Shown piece by piece: positions 46,887 through 60,900 of a DNA stretch of 64,000 nt. Each line of letters starts with the position of its first letter. Within the stretch, counting starts at the first letter, position 1. The position numbers and the translations under genes were made by a program. The notes beneath the pieces are model-generated. The model saw only the letters and a list, made by a program, of their open reading frames with translations. It was not told where the DNA came from and did not search any database. Location: positions 16,368,001 through 16,432,000 of the forward strand of contig OX467082.1 in the NCBI GenBank assembly GCA_950106755.1. Reading direction: 5' to 3'. Source of the stretch: Climacium dendroides. Its lineage: Eukaryota; Streptophyta; Bryopsida; Hypnales; Climaciaceae.

Positions 46887-47418
46887 TAACATATGTGCAC
46901 CCAAAATAATCACTGACACAAATGTAATACATATATTTAGACCAAAAAGTGACACTAAAACCTAAGAGTATTGTCAACACGGCCTTCATATATGTGTAAC
47001 AATATTAAGTCAAAGTGGGTTCCAAGTTCACAACAAAATCTTGCAACCATCATCTTGCTCGATATCTTTGTGGAAATGTCACTTCGAGGTCCTGCATGGC
47101 AGATTGACAATGCTGGTGTGGCCTCCATATTTGTTTCCATTCTTTGGTTGAATACAATCCATGACAACAACTAACTAAGGTGTTGTACTACATCTATGTC
47201 ATCATGGCTTTGATATAGGAATGAAAAGATGGAGTCAATTCAAGTAGGGTTCTTAGTAACATTTGGAAGATGGGGTACTTGAATTCTTTTTGCCTCTTCA
47301 ACTTTACAACTTTTCACTAGATTTGGAATGTACTAGTACAAGGGCTTTACACCATGCTTAGATTGAGGATGCTTTAAATATTGATGATACAAGATGTACA
47401 GAAGTATAACATTAGAGA
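46887..47418. other. Gene-free stretch
   Basis: A minus-strand frame at 46955-47170 has no recognisable family. Nothing else seen. Confidence 0.4.
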
Positions 47419-47850
47419 TTAACTCCTAAAGATCCAAACACCATATTTTGGCATCATAGTGATTTTGGACAACTCACTACAAATGAAATTTTCAGTTTTT
47501 TTCTTTGAAAATTTCTCAAAACATGTACCTGAGGAATAGCTTTAAGGTGCAACAATTCTCATAACTTTTGACAACATGGTTAAAAAGTTATTGCATGATA
47601 TGTAATTTTCAACTTTCGGTAGGTAGCTTGGGTAGCCCCAAAAAATTCTTTAAAAATCACTTTTAAAAAAAATAAAAATTTGAAATTGATTCTTTAGACT
47701 TATACATAAGTGGGAAGCTTTGAATCATCCATTTTGATGAATGAGATGAAAGTTATGAGGAGTTTTAGTTTGCAGGTAGGTATGGCATCTAGAGATTTCA
47801 GAAGATGTCAACTTTATTGGAAATTTCATTGATATGGCACCATTCCGCAA
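47419..47850. mobile_element. TTAA-bounded element, truncated copy
   Basis: It begins TTAACTCCTAAAGATCC and matches the right half of 33351-34299 in inverted orientation (for example CAACTCACTAC and AATGAAATTTT). The similarity fades near 47850 and no second end follows. Confidence 0.55.
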
Positions 47851-50800
47851 TTTTTGGCACGTTTTATAGTTTAGATCACGCGGTCTCAAATTGGAGGGTC
47901 ACACCTTCATATGTTTAAATATCATGTGCAATAATGGGGTATTTAATTTGGGGGTATTTATGTGTTTTAAATATTTTTTTCCTCCCTATTTTTATATAAA
48001 ATGCTACCGACATGTATTTTTCAACACCCTATTTTTTTGCAATTGGTTAGAGAGACTAATTTTTAGCACCCTATTTTTTATATGCATTGTAAAACTTTAG
48101 AATATTGAAAAAATATCGTGGCAATGCAAAATGCCAAAATCGATTAAGTGAGGGACAAGCATTCTATACCGTTTAAACTAGCATTCTATACTAATGGTAC
48201 ATGAAGCAATATTAATTGCTTATTTTTCAAAGAGCCACTGAAATCACTATAACCAATAGTAGGATGGAAACCAATGAAAGCAAAACCAACAAGCACAAAT
48301 CTAACAAAATGAGAGCTTATTTTGATAAAGCTTGCAATTATATACCAAACATAACAAAGAATACAAGCTATACTACATACAATCATCTACGATATGGAAT
48401 CCTACACATTCACAAAATTTAGAATATAAGACTGAAAACAAATACAAGAAATTAAAACCCAAAATTATTTGACATAGAATTTATATTTACAGACACATTT
48501 ATGAGTAGCCTATGGAATGCCCTACCTTTGAGTAAAGATTTACAGTCTCTAATGTTAGGGTTCAAAGTATCTAGCCTACAAAAACTATGAAAATATAGGT
48601 TCAAAATTATGAAACACTAGAATTTCACATGAACTACACTAAAAGACATTGGAATGTTCACTTCTAGGAAATTGTGCATAGGAGCCTTGCAATACATGTG
48701 ATGTCATTTTTCTAAAACCACTATATTCATTAACTCGATGCATATTATGCCATTGCAAGTATGAAAGGCCCTACATCATGGCCTTTGATTCTACAATGCC
48801 AAAATTCAATCAATTCTATATAATTGTGTTCATTCCTCCACCAACTTGTTATATATACTGCACAACCAATGCATAAATTTTTAGCCAAAGTGTTAGAACT
48901 AAGAAATTTATTCTTTTGTAGTTGGTGAGAATAGTGAAGCAACACTTCTGTAACCAAATATGGACTCCAAGTAGAAGATGACTTGGTTAATAATGCCTTA
49001 TCTCTGTCTACAATCATCCTTTTTAGCAACTTTCCATTGTAAAATTGCAGAAGAAATTCATACACGATAATTAAAATTTGATCTCAAGAATATTGGATCT
49101 TGTACACAAAGGTCCTCCATAGCGCTATACATCACCCAAAAATCACTCCTACATATGTTAAAATGCTTCAAGTAGCACAAATAGAATCCCCTACATTAAC
49201 ACCTACAAAAGAAATTAATTCATATCACATGCATGACTTCCTTACATGTAATTGTAATGGTACTCAAGTCCAATCAACAGTTGTGAATTAAAATCACTAA
49301 ACATGAAAGTTCAATTCAATTGCATTAGACATAATCATACACATTCAAATGCTTAAGGCATTGAAAGGTGTTTAGACCTTCTTGTTTAGCTCGAAGTTCT
49401 TTACTTTGGAGCTCAATATTGTGATGGCATTTTTGTCGAGCTCATCTACACTTGCAAGATGTTTGTACAACGTTGTAGTGAAATAGTCATAAAAAAATGA
49501 AGTTTAATAATCATTCAATTCTTCTTTTCCCAAACCAATACCTAAACCATCACAACCTAAAGGTAGAGGTCACTAATACTCATACATCTTTATGTGACAA
49601 CCATAAAACTTTCACTATGAATTCATTTTGATTTTGAGATTGATTTTGAAGATGCACACCATCTTAACATTACAATGGATTTAGGTCATCTACCAAAAAA
49701 ATCATTAAAACTTTAAATTTTTTATAGAGAATCCAAGTAAGACATACTGATTGTGATGCATTCAAATCCCCTTACTATTGCACACCAAAATTTAATCAGT
49801 CTAGTACCATTTTAGAAATTAATGAAAACTATACTTGGACTTTAAAGTATTGCTTTAAAATGTGGTCAACTTAGAGAAACAAAAATCCAAATCCTAAATG
49901 ACACACCAGTACTTGCAACAAGGTCCTCAAAACAAATTGAAATGAGAAAACAGTAGAGTTCAATATACTCAGAGTTTGCAAGTGAACTACGAAGCATTCT
50001 ATAATACTTGCAAAAACTCAAATTTGAAGTCTTGAATTCAAATATCAAAAGCACAATTTGAATTGCAGCAAGCCAAATCATGCTCAAGAAAACTAGAAAA
50101 CTAGAGAGTAGTTTATAAATCTTCCTGATCAACAAGTTAGTAATCTAAGTATCTTTGAGTTCAAGCTTCAAAATTTCACTCGCCTAATCCTCGTTTATTC
50201 CAATTGCAAAATTTGTCACCAAAAGCTCATGATCATAGAGATGAGCTTCGTTGCTTGTATGTTCCACATTTTCCATGACATTCCCTACTTCGGCAAGAAT
50301 ACGCACACATAATACATTTGCGAGTGCTGAGACCAACTTCTCTATTTTCAGAAGCTACATTCACCTTAAGTCCTAAAACCTCAGAGTTCACCACACGCCA
50401 CAAGAACCCTAATGCCGTGGAGAATGCAATCGCACTCCCTTCTCCCACCCAAAAAGAAAAAGTTTAATTTCCCTTCACATAGTTAATTCAAAATTGGATA
50501 GAAAAGTAGCTAGTTGTCCATCAAACTGGATTAGATGGTAATATTGCAATTGAACGTATTAAACAAGTTTAGAGGGAACTTGATTTTGGGATTCTATTTT
50601 TTTTCTACTATACAATGAAATGGAAGAAATATACAACACCCTTATTTTTTTTTATAATTACCTTAATCACATATTACCAATGCTATGGTAGATCTAACGA
50701 AGGTATAAATTCTTCTTTCAACGAATTAAATTGACCCTATTTTTTTATCTCACGTAGTTTCTAAAATTTGAATGGTCTCTCCCCGAAGTTTGAAATGTAC

Positions 50801-52639
50801 ACTTGTCTTAGATGTCTAAAATCTATACTTGTCCTAAACATCACTTTTATAATTCAAATTGGATGGTTTGAAATCTATATTAGTCCAAGATTTTTGAAAT
50901 CTATAATTGTCCAAGATGTTTGAAATCTATATTAGTCCTAGATGCAACTTTTACAATTTAGATTGGCTGGTATAAAAATGGTGCATGGAATATGCCATTT
51001 TAATAAAATTCCCTACCTTTGGATAACTAGAAGAATTGGGTTGAGTACATGCAAGAATATTTGAGGTATTCGTTAATCTCCCTCAATTGAACAACTATAT
51101 ATTGTTAAATTTACAAATATTTGAAATGAACTAAATACAAACGAATTGAACTAAAAGTTTGGGTTGATTAGCTAAAAACAGGCATAATTTTTGTCTTGTA
51201 GTTGAATAATTTATTTTCTTCATCATACTTTCAAGAGACTTATAAGGAAGATGTGAAAGTATTTTAAAGCATGTATTAAATTGAATGCATGGTTTGTCAT
51301 CTCTATTTGAGAGTAGTACATTAATACTTGTATTGGTCGAGAATTTTAGCCCTATAATGAATATGGTCAATATTGTTTTCTCAGCATTTGTCATATGTTT
51401 GATTGTTGTAGAAACCAACTTTGTTGTTGTAAGGTGATGGAGTCACTAACATTTACCACTTTAAGGAAATCACTTGGTTTAACAAAACAAATCTTTGAGA
51501 AAATAATTTTAGGCATTATGGATTGAGAAGCCCAACATTAGACATGAAATCCTCTTTGTTTGATCTTAATGTTGGAATTGTTTCCATTACTATATTGAAT
51601 TCCTCACAAAGAACTTTTTCCACTAATTTTTTGTCCTTGAATGTGTATAACCAGACACTAGAAAAAGCTTGCCTTTTTTTTATACTAGTAGCAAACAAGA
51701 ATGCTTCATATTGAACATCATCATGTTAAAGAATCTATTGTCATGGAAGGCAAAATTGAATGGGATGTTCTAGGAAACATGGGGATGTCACTAGTAGAAT
51801 GAGGTGATGTCATGTGTGACAATAATCTTCTGGGAGACATTGAAAAGTATATAATTGCATTTTGTACAACATCCAAAAAAACATGGAACTACCACGTTGT
51901 CAAAGGGTTTTGGTTTGGCTATAGATAAGATAGTGAAAGTTATTGTGGGTTGAGGTAAAATTCTAACCAAATGTGAAAACAGAGGAGAAGGGCAAAGGGC
52001 ATCAACATGGCATAATTTATAAAAAAAAAAGGATGGATGCACACTATGGATGAAAAAAAAGTTCTTTGTGCAAGTAGGAAGTAAAACAATCCATATATAA
52101 AGCAAAAATTTTGTTCGAAGTAGAATGTTTAAAAGACATCCATATGTCTAAAACATCATCCATATGTTCAATGGTCAAGTTCCCATCTTTAAATTATTCC
52201 ATATTGTTTATGACCATTAACAATGGTAGCATATAAACCTAGAAATGTGAACCTAACTCTACCTTAACAAAAGGGTTAAATAGGATCCAAAATGAACAAA
52301 TTCTTATTTTACATCAGCACTAGCTTAAATAAAAGCTAGAAATTTCTTTTCTTCAATGAACAATGAAAGAAAAAATAATGGTGATGTCATTTAGTGCAAC
52401 ATCACTAAGACCTAATTTGATGAAGATAATTTCATAAACATTGTATAAAACCTATTACAAATTACAAACACACAAAACCTTTCATCACTAAGTGGTGGTT
52501 CCTTCTACCACCCCATTCTTTTTCATGCATGACATTGAAAGATGGATGCCCCTTGCATCTTCTTTTATAAATCAAAAGTTAAGATACTTACACCAAATCT
52601 TGACCATGATACCAAAATTGAACCATCTAAATTCTTGCC
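47851..52639. other. Long gene-poor stretch
   Basis: Nearly 5 kb of AT-rich DNA without a gene I can support. Minus-strand frames of 106 codons (48745-49065) and 71 codons (50233-50448, in a slightly GC-richer patch) resemble no family and are not linked by splice sites. A degraded gene on the minus strand is possible but not shown. Confidence 0.4.
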
Positions 52640-52732
52640 TAAAATGTGCATTCATTAAAGATAAGAGCGTAAAATCAATTTTGGGTAAAATGTGCATTCA
52701 TTAAAGATGAGAGCCTAAAATCAATTTTGGGT
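52640..52732. repeat. 46 bp direct tandem duplication
   Basis: TAAAATGTGCATTCATTAAA begins both units (52640 and 52686), which differ at two or three bases. It is a recent slippage or duplication event. Confidence 0.85.
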
Positions 52733-53132
52733 ACATCTACATTAAGCACTTTGAGAATACATAATATAATAATAAGAACAATGCTTATTTTGACAATTGT
52801 AAGTGGAATTTCCTACACCTCTTGACAAGTTACCCTCCGGATCTCAAATGATAATGCCTCAGTTAGAGTCAGGGATGTGACTCTTTGCTCACAAAGACCT
52901 CCCTCGTCTCACACTCTCACGCTTCTCTCCTTCCAAGATGGGACGGATGTCGGTACACAATCATGTCATTCAGAAAGCCAAGAAAACCTTTCAGAGAATC
53001 ACATGACAATTCACAAAGCCAACAAAACCTTTTGGAGAATCACACATGACAACTTCCTGCGTGCCCTAGCAATCGGAAAGAAAAGCCTCGTAAACAAATC
53101 CGATTGCTTACCAAACTTGTGATTAATTCAAC

Positions 53133-54452
53133 ATGAACATCACACTGGATGCTATCCGAAATCAGGCCATTCCAAGCACAACTTCACCACACTCCCACGC
53201 TTCAAAGCATGCACGGTTCATCAACACATCAAGCCTGTTTGCTCTACATTGCAGATCATGGACATTAAATCCTACCTACACTAAAAATAATCATCTCAGA
53301 CATGCGGCAAGGTCCATTTGTATGCATACCAACTTAAAGGATGAGAAAGACAATTACCCAAGGAGGTGCCGAGTGATTGCGCGATGCGAGATGGCACCCA
53401 AAGGGCGAGACCCTTCACCCGGAAATGACGAGCAGCCTCAGCAACACTGCAAGTACACCAAAAGAGATCGTGTGCATTCAGATCACCATTCACCAGACAG
53501 ACATCATGACCACCACCCTGCAGAGAAGAAAGCCTGTAACAAAAGAGGTGAGGAAGAGGTGAAACCAGGGAGCGAATGGCATGACATATTTCACAGTGAG
53601 CTCCGAGAGTGGAAAGGGATGAGAGGCCCCCAAAATGATGAGCAGGGGGAGGAGGAAGAACCGTATCCTGAGTATACACCCCGACACAGCGGGGAAGACG
53701 AAGGTCGTGCATGCAGCGCTCTCAAGGAATCAGACAAGGGTTATGTCATCAAAGTGAGCAAAGAACTCATGGGGCTGTTTTGCTACATCGAGAAGCGCAA
53801 ACGGAGCATGATCAAAGAGCTTGCACATACCCTCAGACAGGTGTGCATAACGACGTGCTCAGTCATAAGCAACAAGGCCTGACTTGAGGCCACACAAAAC
53901 GCACACAGTGCTCTCAAAATGTTCGTAAAATGCACATAGAATGCAGACAAACTGTAAACAGAGCACATAGAATGCAAACTAGATAGAGAACTTGAGAAGT
54001 CTCTGAATTGAAAGGGTAAAGGGGTTTGGGTGCAGGTGGCGTTGGTGGCGTTAGTGTTGACGTGTGTGAGAGGGGTCTTTGCACCACTTGTGGAAGTCTT
54101 CAAGACCTCTCCTCCCTCGTGGTCCAAGCTCCTGTTGATGCTGGTGTCACTGGACTCTGTCGCCATTTGCTACTTGACCATCAAATCTGCTGAGCCCCTG
54201 GAACAGCTGGCCGCTTTAGCTACAGAGAATCGACAGAACATCATGGAAGGAGTGGAGAAAGAAGAGGAGATGATTCTGAAAATTGCCATCGAGTTCATAC
54301 GGTTGTTCAAGAGGTTGAGAAACATTGCCATCACGTTGACGGTGTCTCAGACTGCACAACTCTTTCTCGCGGTGTTGAAGATGAAAGACCCCGAGTTTGT
54401 AGGCAACGTAGTCAGGGTAGTGCAGACTTGGATGCAGTCACCCTGGACTTGA
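53133..54452 (+). CDS. Unrecognised His-rich membrane protein, 2 exons, 374 aa
   Basis: I do not recognise this protein. Exon 1 is 53133-53840 and exon 2 is 54036-54452. Both junctions are phase 0, with CAG before the GTGTGC donor and TGGGTGCAG at the acceptor. Residues 1-85 are poor in acidic residues, rich in Ser, Thr and Arg, and end in RCRVIARCEM, which resembles a plastid transit peptide with a VIA-type cleavage site. Then come a hydrophilic region with a histidine cluster (115-128, HSDHHSPDRHHDHH), an acidic stretch (170-190), and two hydrophobic segments at about 237-255 and 266-285, followed by an amphipathic helical tail. The His cluster could bind metal. It may be a lineage-specific plastid membrane protein. 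Codon use and GC content match the PUM24 gene beside it, which supports a real gene. Confidence 0.6.
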
Positions 54453-54914
54453 AAGGGCCCAAGTTGGGTGACAGGTAAGATCTCGCTTAGCAAAAGATCG
54501 GTGATGAAGCAATCCTTCAGGCGTTCTAAAGCCGCACCAATGCAAGCCAGGGGGTGAGTAATACACAGTATATTCATCGTAACAATTGTAAATCAAGAAG
54601 AAGTCCATGCAAGTGACTCAAAACCAGGTCACAAAAGGAAGTTTCTTCACGAAGTTCTTGACGTTAGCCACAGTCAAGAGACGACTCCATGCATATGGCA
54701 CATCGATTTGTGCTAAGAACAGATTTTGAAAACATAAAAATACAAGTTGCATCAAATTAATCCAAATGGGTCTAATTGGCAGAACCCGATCCTCAAAATT
54801 TAGCTGGAGATTGCTTGCACTCCATCAAAACTCAACTAAAAGCTTGTCGTATGCTAAATCTAGTCACTAATCATACATCCACCCTAGTTGGGAAGTGTTC
54901 TGTGGATGATAACC

Positions 54915-57900
54915 TCAGCCTTGTCGCTGTTTTTTATTCTTCTGCAAAGTAGTCACAGGCTTCAGACGACCAGAATCGATAAGAGCTTGAATCTCAGCTT
55001 TAGCCGCCTCCCTCGCGGCTAAATCTGCGCACTCTCTGTACGCTGATACCACCCTTTGACTGCAATGAACACAAGAGATGGCACATTAGAAAGTTCTCCA
55101 AAAAACTCAGAGTTCTACTAGAGAAAGAACGTTGGTGGAATTCAACTCTGAAATGTCAAACCCCAAAAGGGACAGAAAAACATGACGAGGACAATTACCT
55201 GTGACCTTGTGCCCACTGCTTGCATTTGTCTTTCAAAGCAACAGACCAAAAAACAGCAGAGAATGATGGACCCTGAACTCCGTCTGGTGGAGGTGTTGAA
55301 TTCAATATCAACCTCCGTAATGTCGGACTAGAAAAGTATTGCTCCATAATATGTACATCTTCCTCTTCCTGGTTTGCAATAGTTGCTAAATCAGCGATTT
55401 CTTTGTGTAAAGACAATATTGCACCAGGTATTGTTTGCCATAGTTCTCCATTTACTCCTCCCATTGCAACCTGCACACAACGATCGTCATTGCTGGATTT
55501 GAATAAACTTCCGTCTCTTTATCTTTCAACATGTATGCCCTGCTACTTAGAATTCACTGATCTATCTTCAATCCTAAAAGAAAGAGTCAAAACAAACAGT
55601 AACCCAACCCAGGTTTCAAAATTAAAGCACCAAATTGAAGGTCCTGAACAGGAGGAGCGGTGTACAATAGTACCTCGTAAATTACTTCCGTGCCCCACTG
55701 TGACTGCAGCATTTCCTTGGCATTAGCTCTACAAATCTCAGCCAAGTTCTGGACAGAAAACCCAACCATAGATGTGAGAATAGCAGCAGTCCATTCTGCA
55801 TCTTCCAAAACTCAATGAGATTTGAAAACACTTACATAAGCAGAATGAATGAATTGTAGACAGCAGGAGTATTGATGCTATAACTAGTAAGGTACAAGCG
55901 GTTGGCACCACATAACAAGATTTCCTAAATTATCGTCAAAAAGTCATTAAAGGCCATCCACAGAAAATCGACCTAATCTGACTGGTTTACAGTTCCTCCC
56001 AGATTTCCAAAACTCAATTTGGAACAGTTTCTCACCTTAGCTAGACCACTCTTTGAAAGTAATTCAGATCGACGCACAGAAGGATCCTTCTTGCTAACAC
56101 TAGACCCCCCGTCTCCATCTTCCTCATCCTCGTCTTCGTCCATAGCTTCTGGAACCCCCTCAGTTTTAACTGCAGAATACAAACAAAGAAATACTTTAAA
56201 AGTGAGATTGGCGGTGTGCAAGTGATAAACAAAATTTGCACTCACTTCGATTTCGATTACACCCATCAATCGCACTTGGTAAGCTCTCAGGCTTTACCTT
56301 TCTTGGCGGCACGTTTCTTTGAGCCGCCCTTTTTAGAGCCATTACTAGCAGCTGCAGGAGTGTCCACGGCTTCATCCATGGCTTCATCCTCATCAACTAA
56401 GTCCTTGTCTGGAGACAAACAAGATATTTCACAGTTTATAAGTAACTCGGAGATATGCATTCTCCACTTCACATGTGGTGGAAGCGGATGTCCAGGAAGT
56501 TGCATAATTAACCACCACTTTTATCTGCAATGGCTTCAGGTAGAACTCAACGGAATTTCTGTTATAAAAATTTAACAATTATATTGACGACAGAAATTCA
56601 TTGACGTTAACAATTGCACATAACCAAGAAAGCATAGCAGCATACCATCAACTGAAGAGGGAGCTGGAGGCTCCAAAGCAGCTAAAACATCTGCAGGGAA
56701 GTAGCGACGAACTCGAGGAGCCAGGAGATGAAGCAACACAAGGCGTCCGAACTGGACAAAAAAGCATTCTTCAGTACAAATGGTGACCAGTTGGTAGAAT
56801 AAAAGCCTTAAGAAGCACTTTAGATATAACTGCCCACATGCGAGACAACAATTAATTTGTTTGATTAAACGTTGAACAACCCAGGCATCCCTCCCACAAT
56901 CCTTGATCTATACATACCTTGTGCAATGCCAGATCCTTTAATTCTTTCATAAGTTCCTTGATGATAATCTGCAAGATTCCAGGAAACCAGGACTTTGATT
57001 AACTAACTGAATAGCAGTAAGGAGAACGAAGGAGATAAGTACATAGCAAGGAGTACAGAAGTTAAGGGATACATAGACACAAACCTTGGTGACAAGCTTT
57101 GTATCGTCAACAACATCCAGGATCGCCAACAACACCTGGAACAACCAATCAGAAGGCATAAGGAGCACATCGCAACTCCGGTTAAACTTGTTACGCTACA
57201 GAAAGACCCAACCCAAAGTCAAAAGTATATATATCAAAAAAGGCCAAATCAAATCTGAATATAATAAATAAACTTACCATATAACCATGGTCATCACGAG
57301 CAATCTTAGCAACATGACCTTTCATGCCTTTAATAATCTTCTTCCTCTCCTGTAGTTCGAATATAGTTATGCACATGGCTTTTCACAAAGAGGCTACGAA
57401 TGAAAAACTAACATCCTTGCCCACACAAATGCCACATACTAGTAGGAAATACATATACTTTGCTCTCAAGGGAACAATTACTGAAAATCGAGCGTAACAT
57501 AGCAGATGCACTGGCTACCCTCGTTGATTCAGTACCAGTAACAACAGGCATATGATTGTCAAAGACATCCATGTCCATATGAACTAGTCCCTCCATCCCG
57601 AAATGATTGTCCACAATTTTGTTGAGATTTTTAATGCCAATTTCATTGATCATATTGTGAAAAACATAATGAAGAAAGGTTCCAAATTTTATATCGCTAG
57701 AATCAATGAAGAATATTGCGTATGTTCACTGCAACCTAAATAAAATTAGCCACAAGGAAGTCTCCATATGACCTACTCAAAACAACCTTGAAAAAACATG
57801 ACATTCAAAGTGAACAATCATTCCGGGACGGAACGGAGGGAGTAAGTTAGAGCGTCAGGACCGAGATAAATACGTAAAAACTGTCTACTCATCATACAGA

Positions 57901-60900
57901 GGGAACAAATTACGGACCTTGTTGTTACCATGCATGACACAGGTCACACCAATCTTAGCACCATCGCGTGTGTGCACCATGCGGACTAGAAGGCCACCCG
58001 ATAGTTGCTGCACTACTTCAGCAACCATGCTCTGATATAACAGCAAAGGCCATTAAATCAATTTCAGTTTTACATTACCACACAATCGGGGCAGCCAAAC
58101 ACGACGCAGGTGAAGATCGTCGAAATGGTACTATTTACAAAAACCAACACAAATCAAATACAATACCTTCTTCGACGCACTCAGGTATTCCACAATAGCT
58201 CGATGAATAATGCTATGGTCCACAATGCCTTTCTCTAGAATAGGCTGTAAAGCTAATGTCATATGCTGCAGCACAGACCTCTTTTTTGCAGCTGACTCAG
58301 AAGCAAAAAACTCCACCAGTCTATCACCAGAATAACCAGAATAATATTAGTTCAAGGGCATTCAACAGTAAAAACTACAATTGCAACTCCTGGCTCATTA
58401 TTGAAGATTCTCACCTGCCCTTTCCAGGAGTACTCAGCCCTTTAAAGAGTCGGAACTCAGGAGAATAGAACTCAGAAAGAAGCTCGAGCTTCTGTGCAGC
58501 ATTTGCAAGAGTGTAAGCATGCTCCACCACTGTTCCACACAACAGATGGATATATCAAAATTAATGAAACAAGGTCTATGAAACAAAATGCAATTCCAAG
58601 GACAATGTCACAAATGACTTCATACACGCTATTGCCAAAACCAAAAATACAAATAGGAACACAAACGAAAGGCTTGGCTCATTAGATAAGAAACAAACCA
58701 GGAGAGGCATGTGGATGTCGGAGGAGGGCAACGACGTTGCCGTGAAGCAATGATAACATTTGCTGAAGCTGAGCCTTGTTAGCTAAAACCAAAACAACAG
58801 TTAATTAATTACCATCAAAATTGCAGAGGAAGAAGGTCAAACTAGATTGACAGCTAATTGTAGATTAAAACTACGATAAGGACACAGTAAACAAGATTTA
58901 GACGGAATTTTCACGGCCTCCCTTTTCAAAGTAGCAAATAGAGCGTTCGTAATTCAAATCCATACAGTATCTGAGATGCGGCCATGGTTCAAAAATTTTA
59001 AAAATAAAAATCACGGAAATGCTCGGACCATCTTTGGATATTGGTCCGCAATCCCAAAGTTCTAAAAAAATAACTCTCGAAATTGGAGTTTCAAGATTTT
59101 GTGTTTTCTAAAGAAAGAGGATTCCAAACACTATAAGGTAGACTGACTAAGTCACAAGAGAAAAGACAAGGACCAGCTTCCAGTACGAGATGGTAAGAAT
59201 CTAACACCTGCTGACTCACAGATAAAGTGCATCCACCACATCTGCAATCTACAGATAAAGCACTTACCACTATCCAACATTTTGATCACAATATGATGTC
59301 CATATTTGTCCTTCGCTAGGGACAAGCAATGTGGTCGAAGCTCTTCAAATACCGCAGTCCTTTCTTCTGGCGTGCAATACTTCACACAATTCTGTATTGA
59401 CCAACCAGACAATTGGCAGTGTGAGGAGATCCTGTCCACAGATAATGAAGGTGCTATCACAAGCGAACAAGCTTAGTATGGATTATTCAAACTGCTTGCG
59501 GGAGTGCAAAACGTAAAATGAGAACAAGACCCCGCATAGATTACATCTCCAGTCACTTCAATACAAATAATGAATGGAAGGCAAAATCCACTATCCAGTA
59601 TTGTCATACTTGCATCGCACGAGCAACAATGTGATTGAGAGCCATCTCCGGCATTTTTCCTTTCATCTTCTTCAGAACTTGCGAAATAAGCCTGAAATTA
59701 ACAGCACAAGTTAATGGACTTAGTATCCTGTGTATCCTTCTATGTGTAACAGTCCAAAATTTGTTAAAAACAATCATCACTTATTAAGGATGAAGTAAAA
59801 AAGAAACACAAAAGTGCAACCATCTGGGAACACGTTAGCCCAGTTAGACGAAGTCCAGAAACAAGAGCTGAAGATTTAACGCCAATTCCTAAATACAATC
59901 GAGCAACCGAATCTTACTTGCTCCTATCTTCTTTCTCGATGTTCCTTACGCGCGTTTTCTCCCATACCGAAACCACCTCCTGTTGAGCAAAAGCAAATGA
60001 AAGTGTCGTTCACTGTAAGTAACATCTCTTATTCATAGCCAACTAGTTGGCAGTTGATGCACAACAACGACGACTCACGCACCAAATAAGGCAAGGCCCC
60101 ATACCAACATAAAGAAGCTAGAGGCTGAGCTTACAGACACAACGTTGCTACAAAAATTCAATTCACTCAAGTAGTTCATTTCTGCAGGACTCTGCATAAT
60201 TTATCAACCAAAGTATTCAAGAGAATGGACAGAAGCGATCCGAAATAATCCCCTGGAATCCAGGCCATAACATGATGAATAACAACTAAGAATCTCTGTG
60301 TAATCATAGCTGATCGCACTTAACTTCCGTGGCAGACTTTAATTTACAGACAACATATGTTGAATACTATGAGCGGAATAACATGGAGGTAAAGTCGATT
60401 ACTTTTTCAACTTCATAGTGCGGCTTGCGTTTCCTCTTGCGAGCCTCTGTAATCTCCTGCTTTGCCTTCCGGGCCTCCTTGTCCGACTGAAAATCAAGGA
60501 AAATGATCAGTAAAAAAATATAGATGAATTAAGTTGGTAGCCACGACGAAGAATGCAAAATCGAAACTCCAAGCGGGTATATTTTCCAAGTAAGCTGACA
60601 ATCAAGCGGCCTGTGTCTTTGTGATAGCGAATATCCGATAAAATTGTCAATAATGTTGAGAAAATTACAAAACACCGGTGGGAAACGTACCATGTACTTC
60701 TTCTTAGGGTCAGATGCTTCTACAGGTACTTCAGGCTTCACACCTGCACAATGGAACCAATACCGCTCAGACGCAGTTGCCACTCCAAATAATCCTCTCA
60801 ACTATAACATCATCTGAAAGAGAAATGTTTGCGATTATGAGAGAATATCAGCCGATTGACGTCCACCGTAATTAGGGCGGATTGGTTACAACGACTAGAA

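Noticed and set aside
48745..49065. 106-codon minus-strand frame as a gene
   Set aside because: No motif, no neighbouring exons in phase, and composition like the surrounding non-coding DNA.
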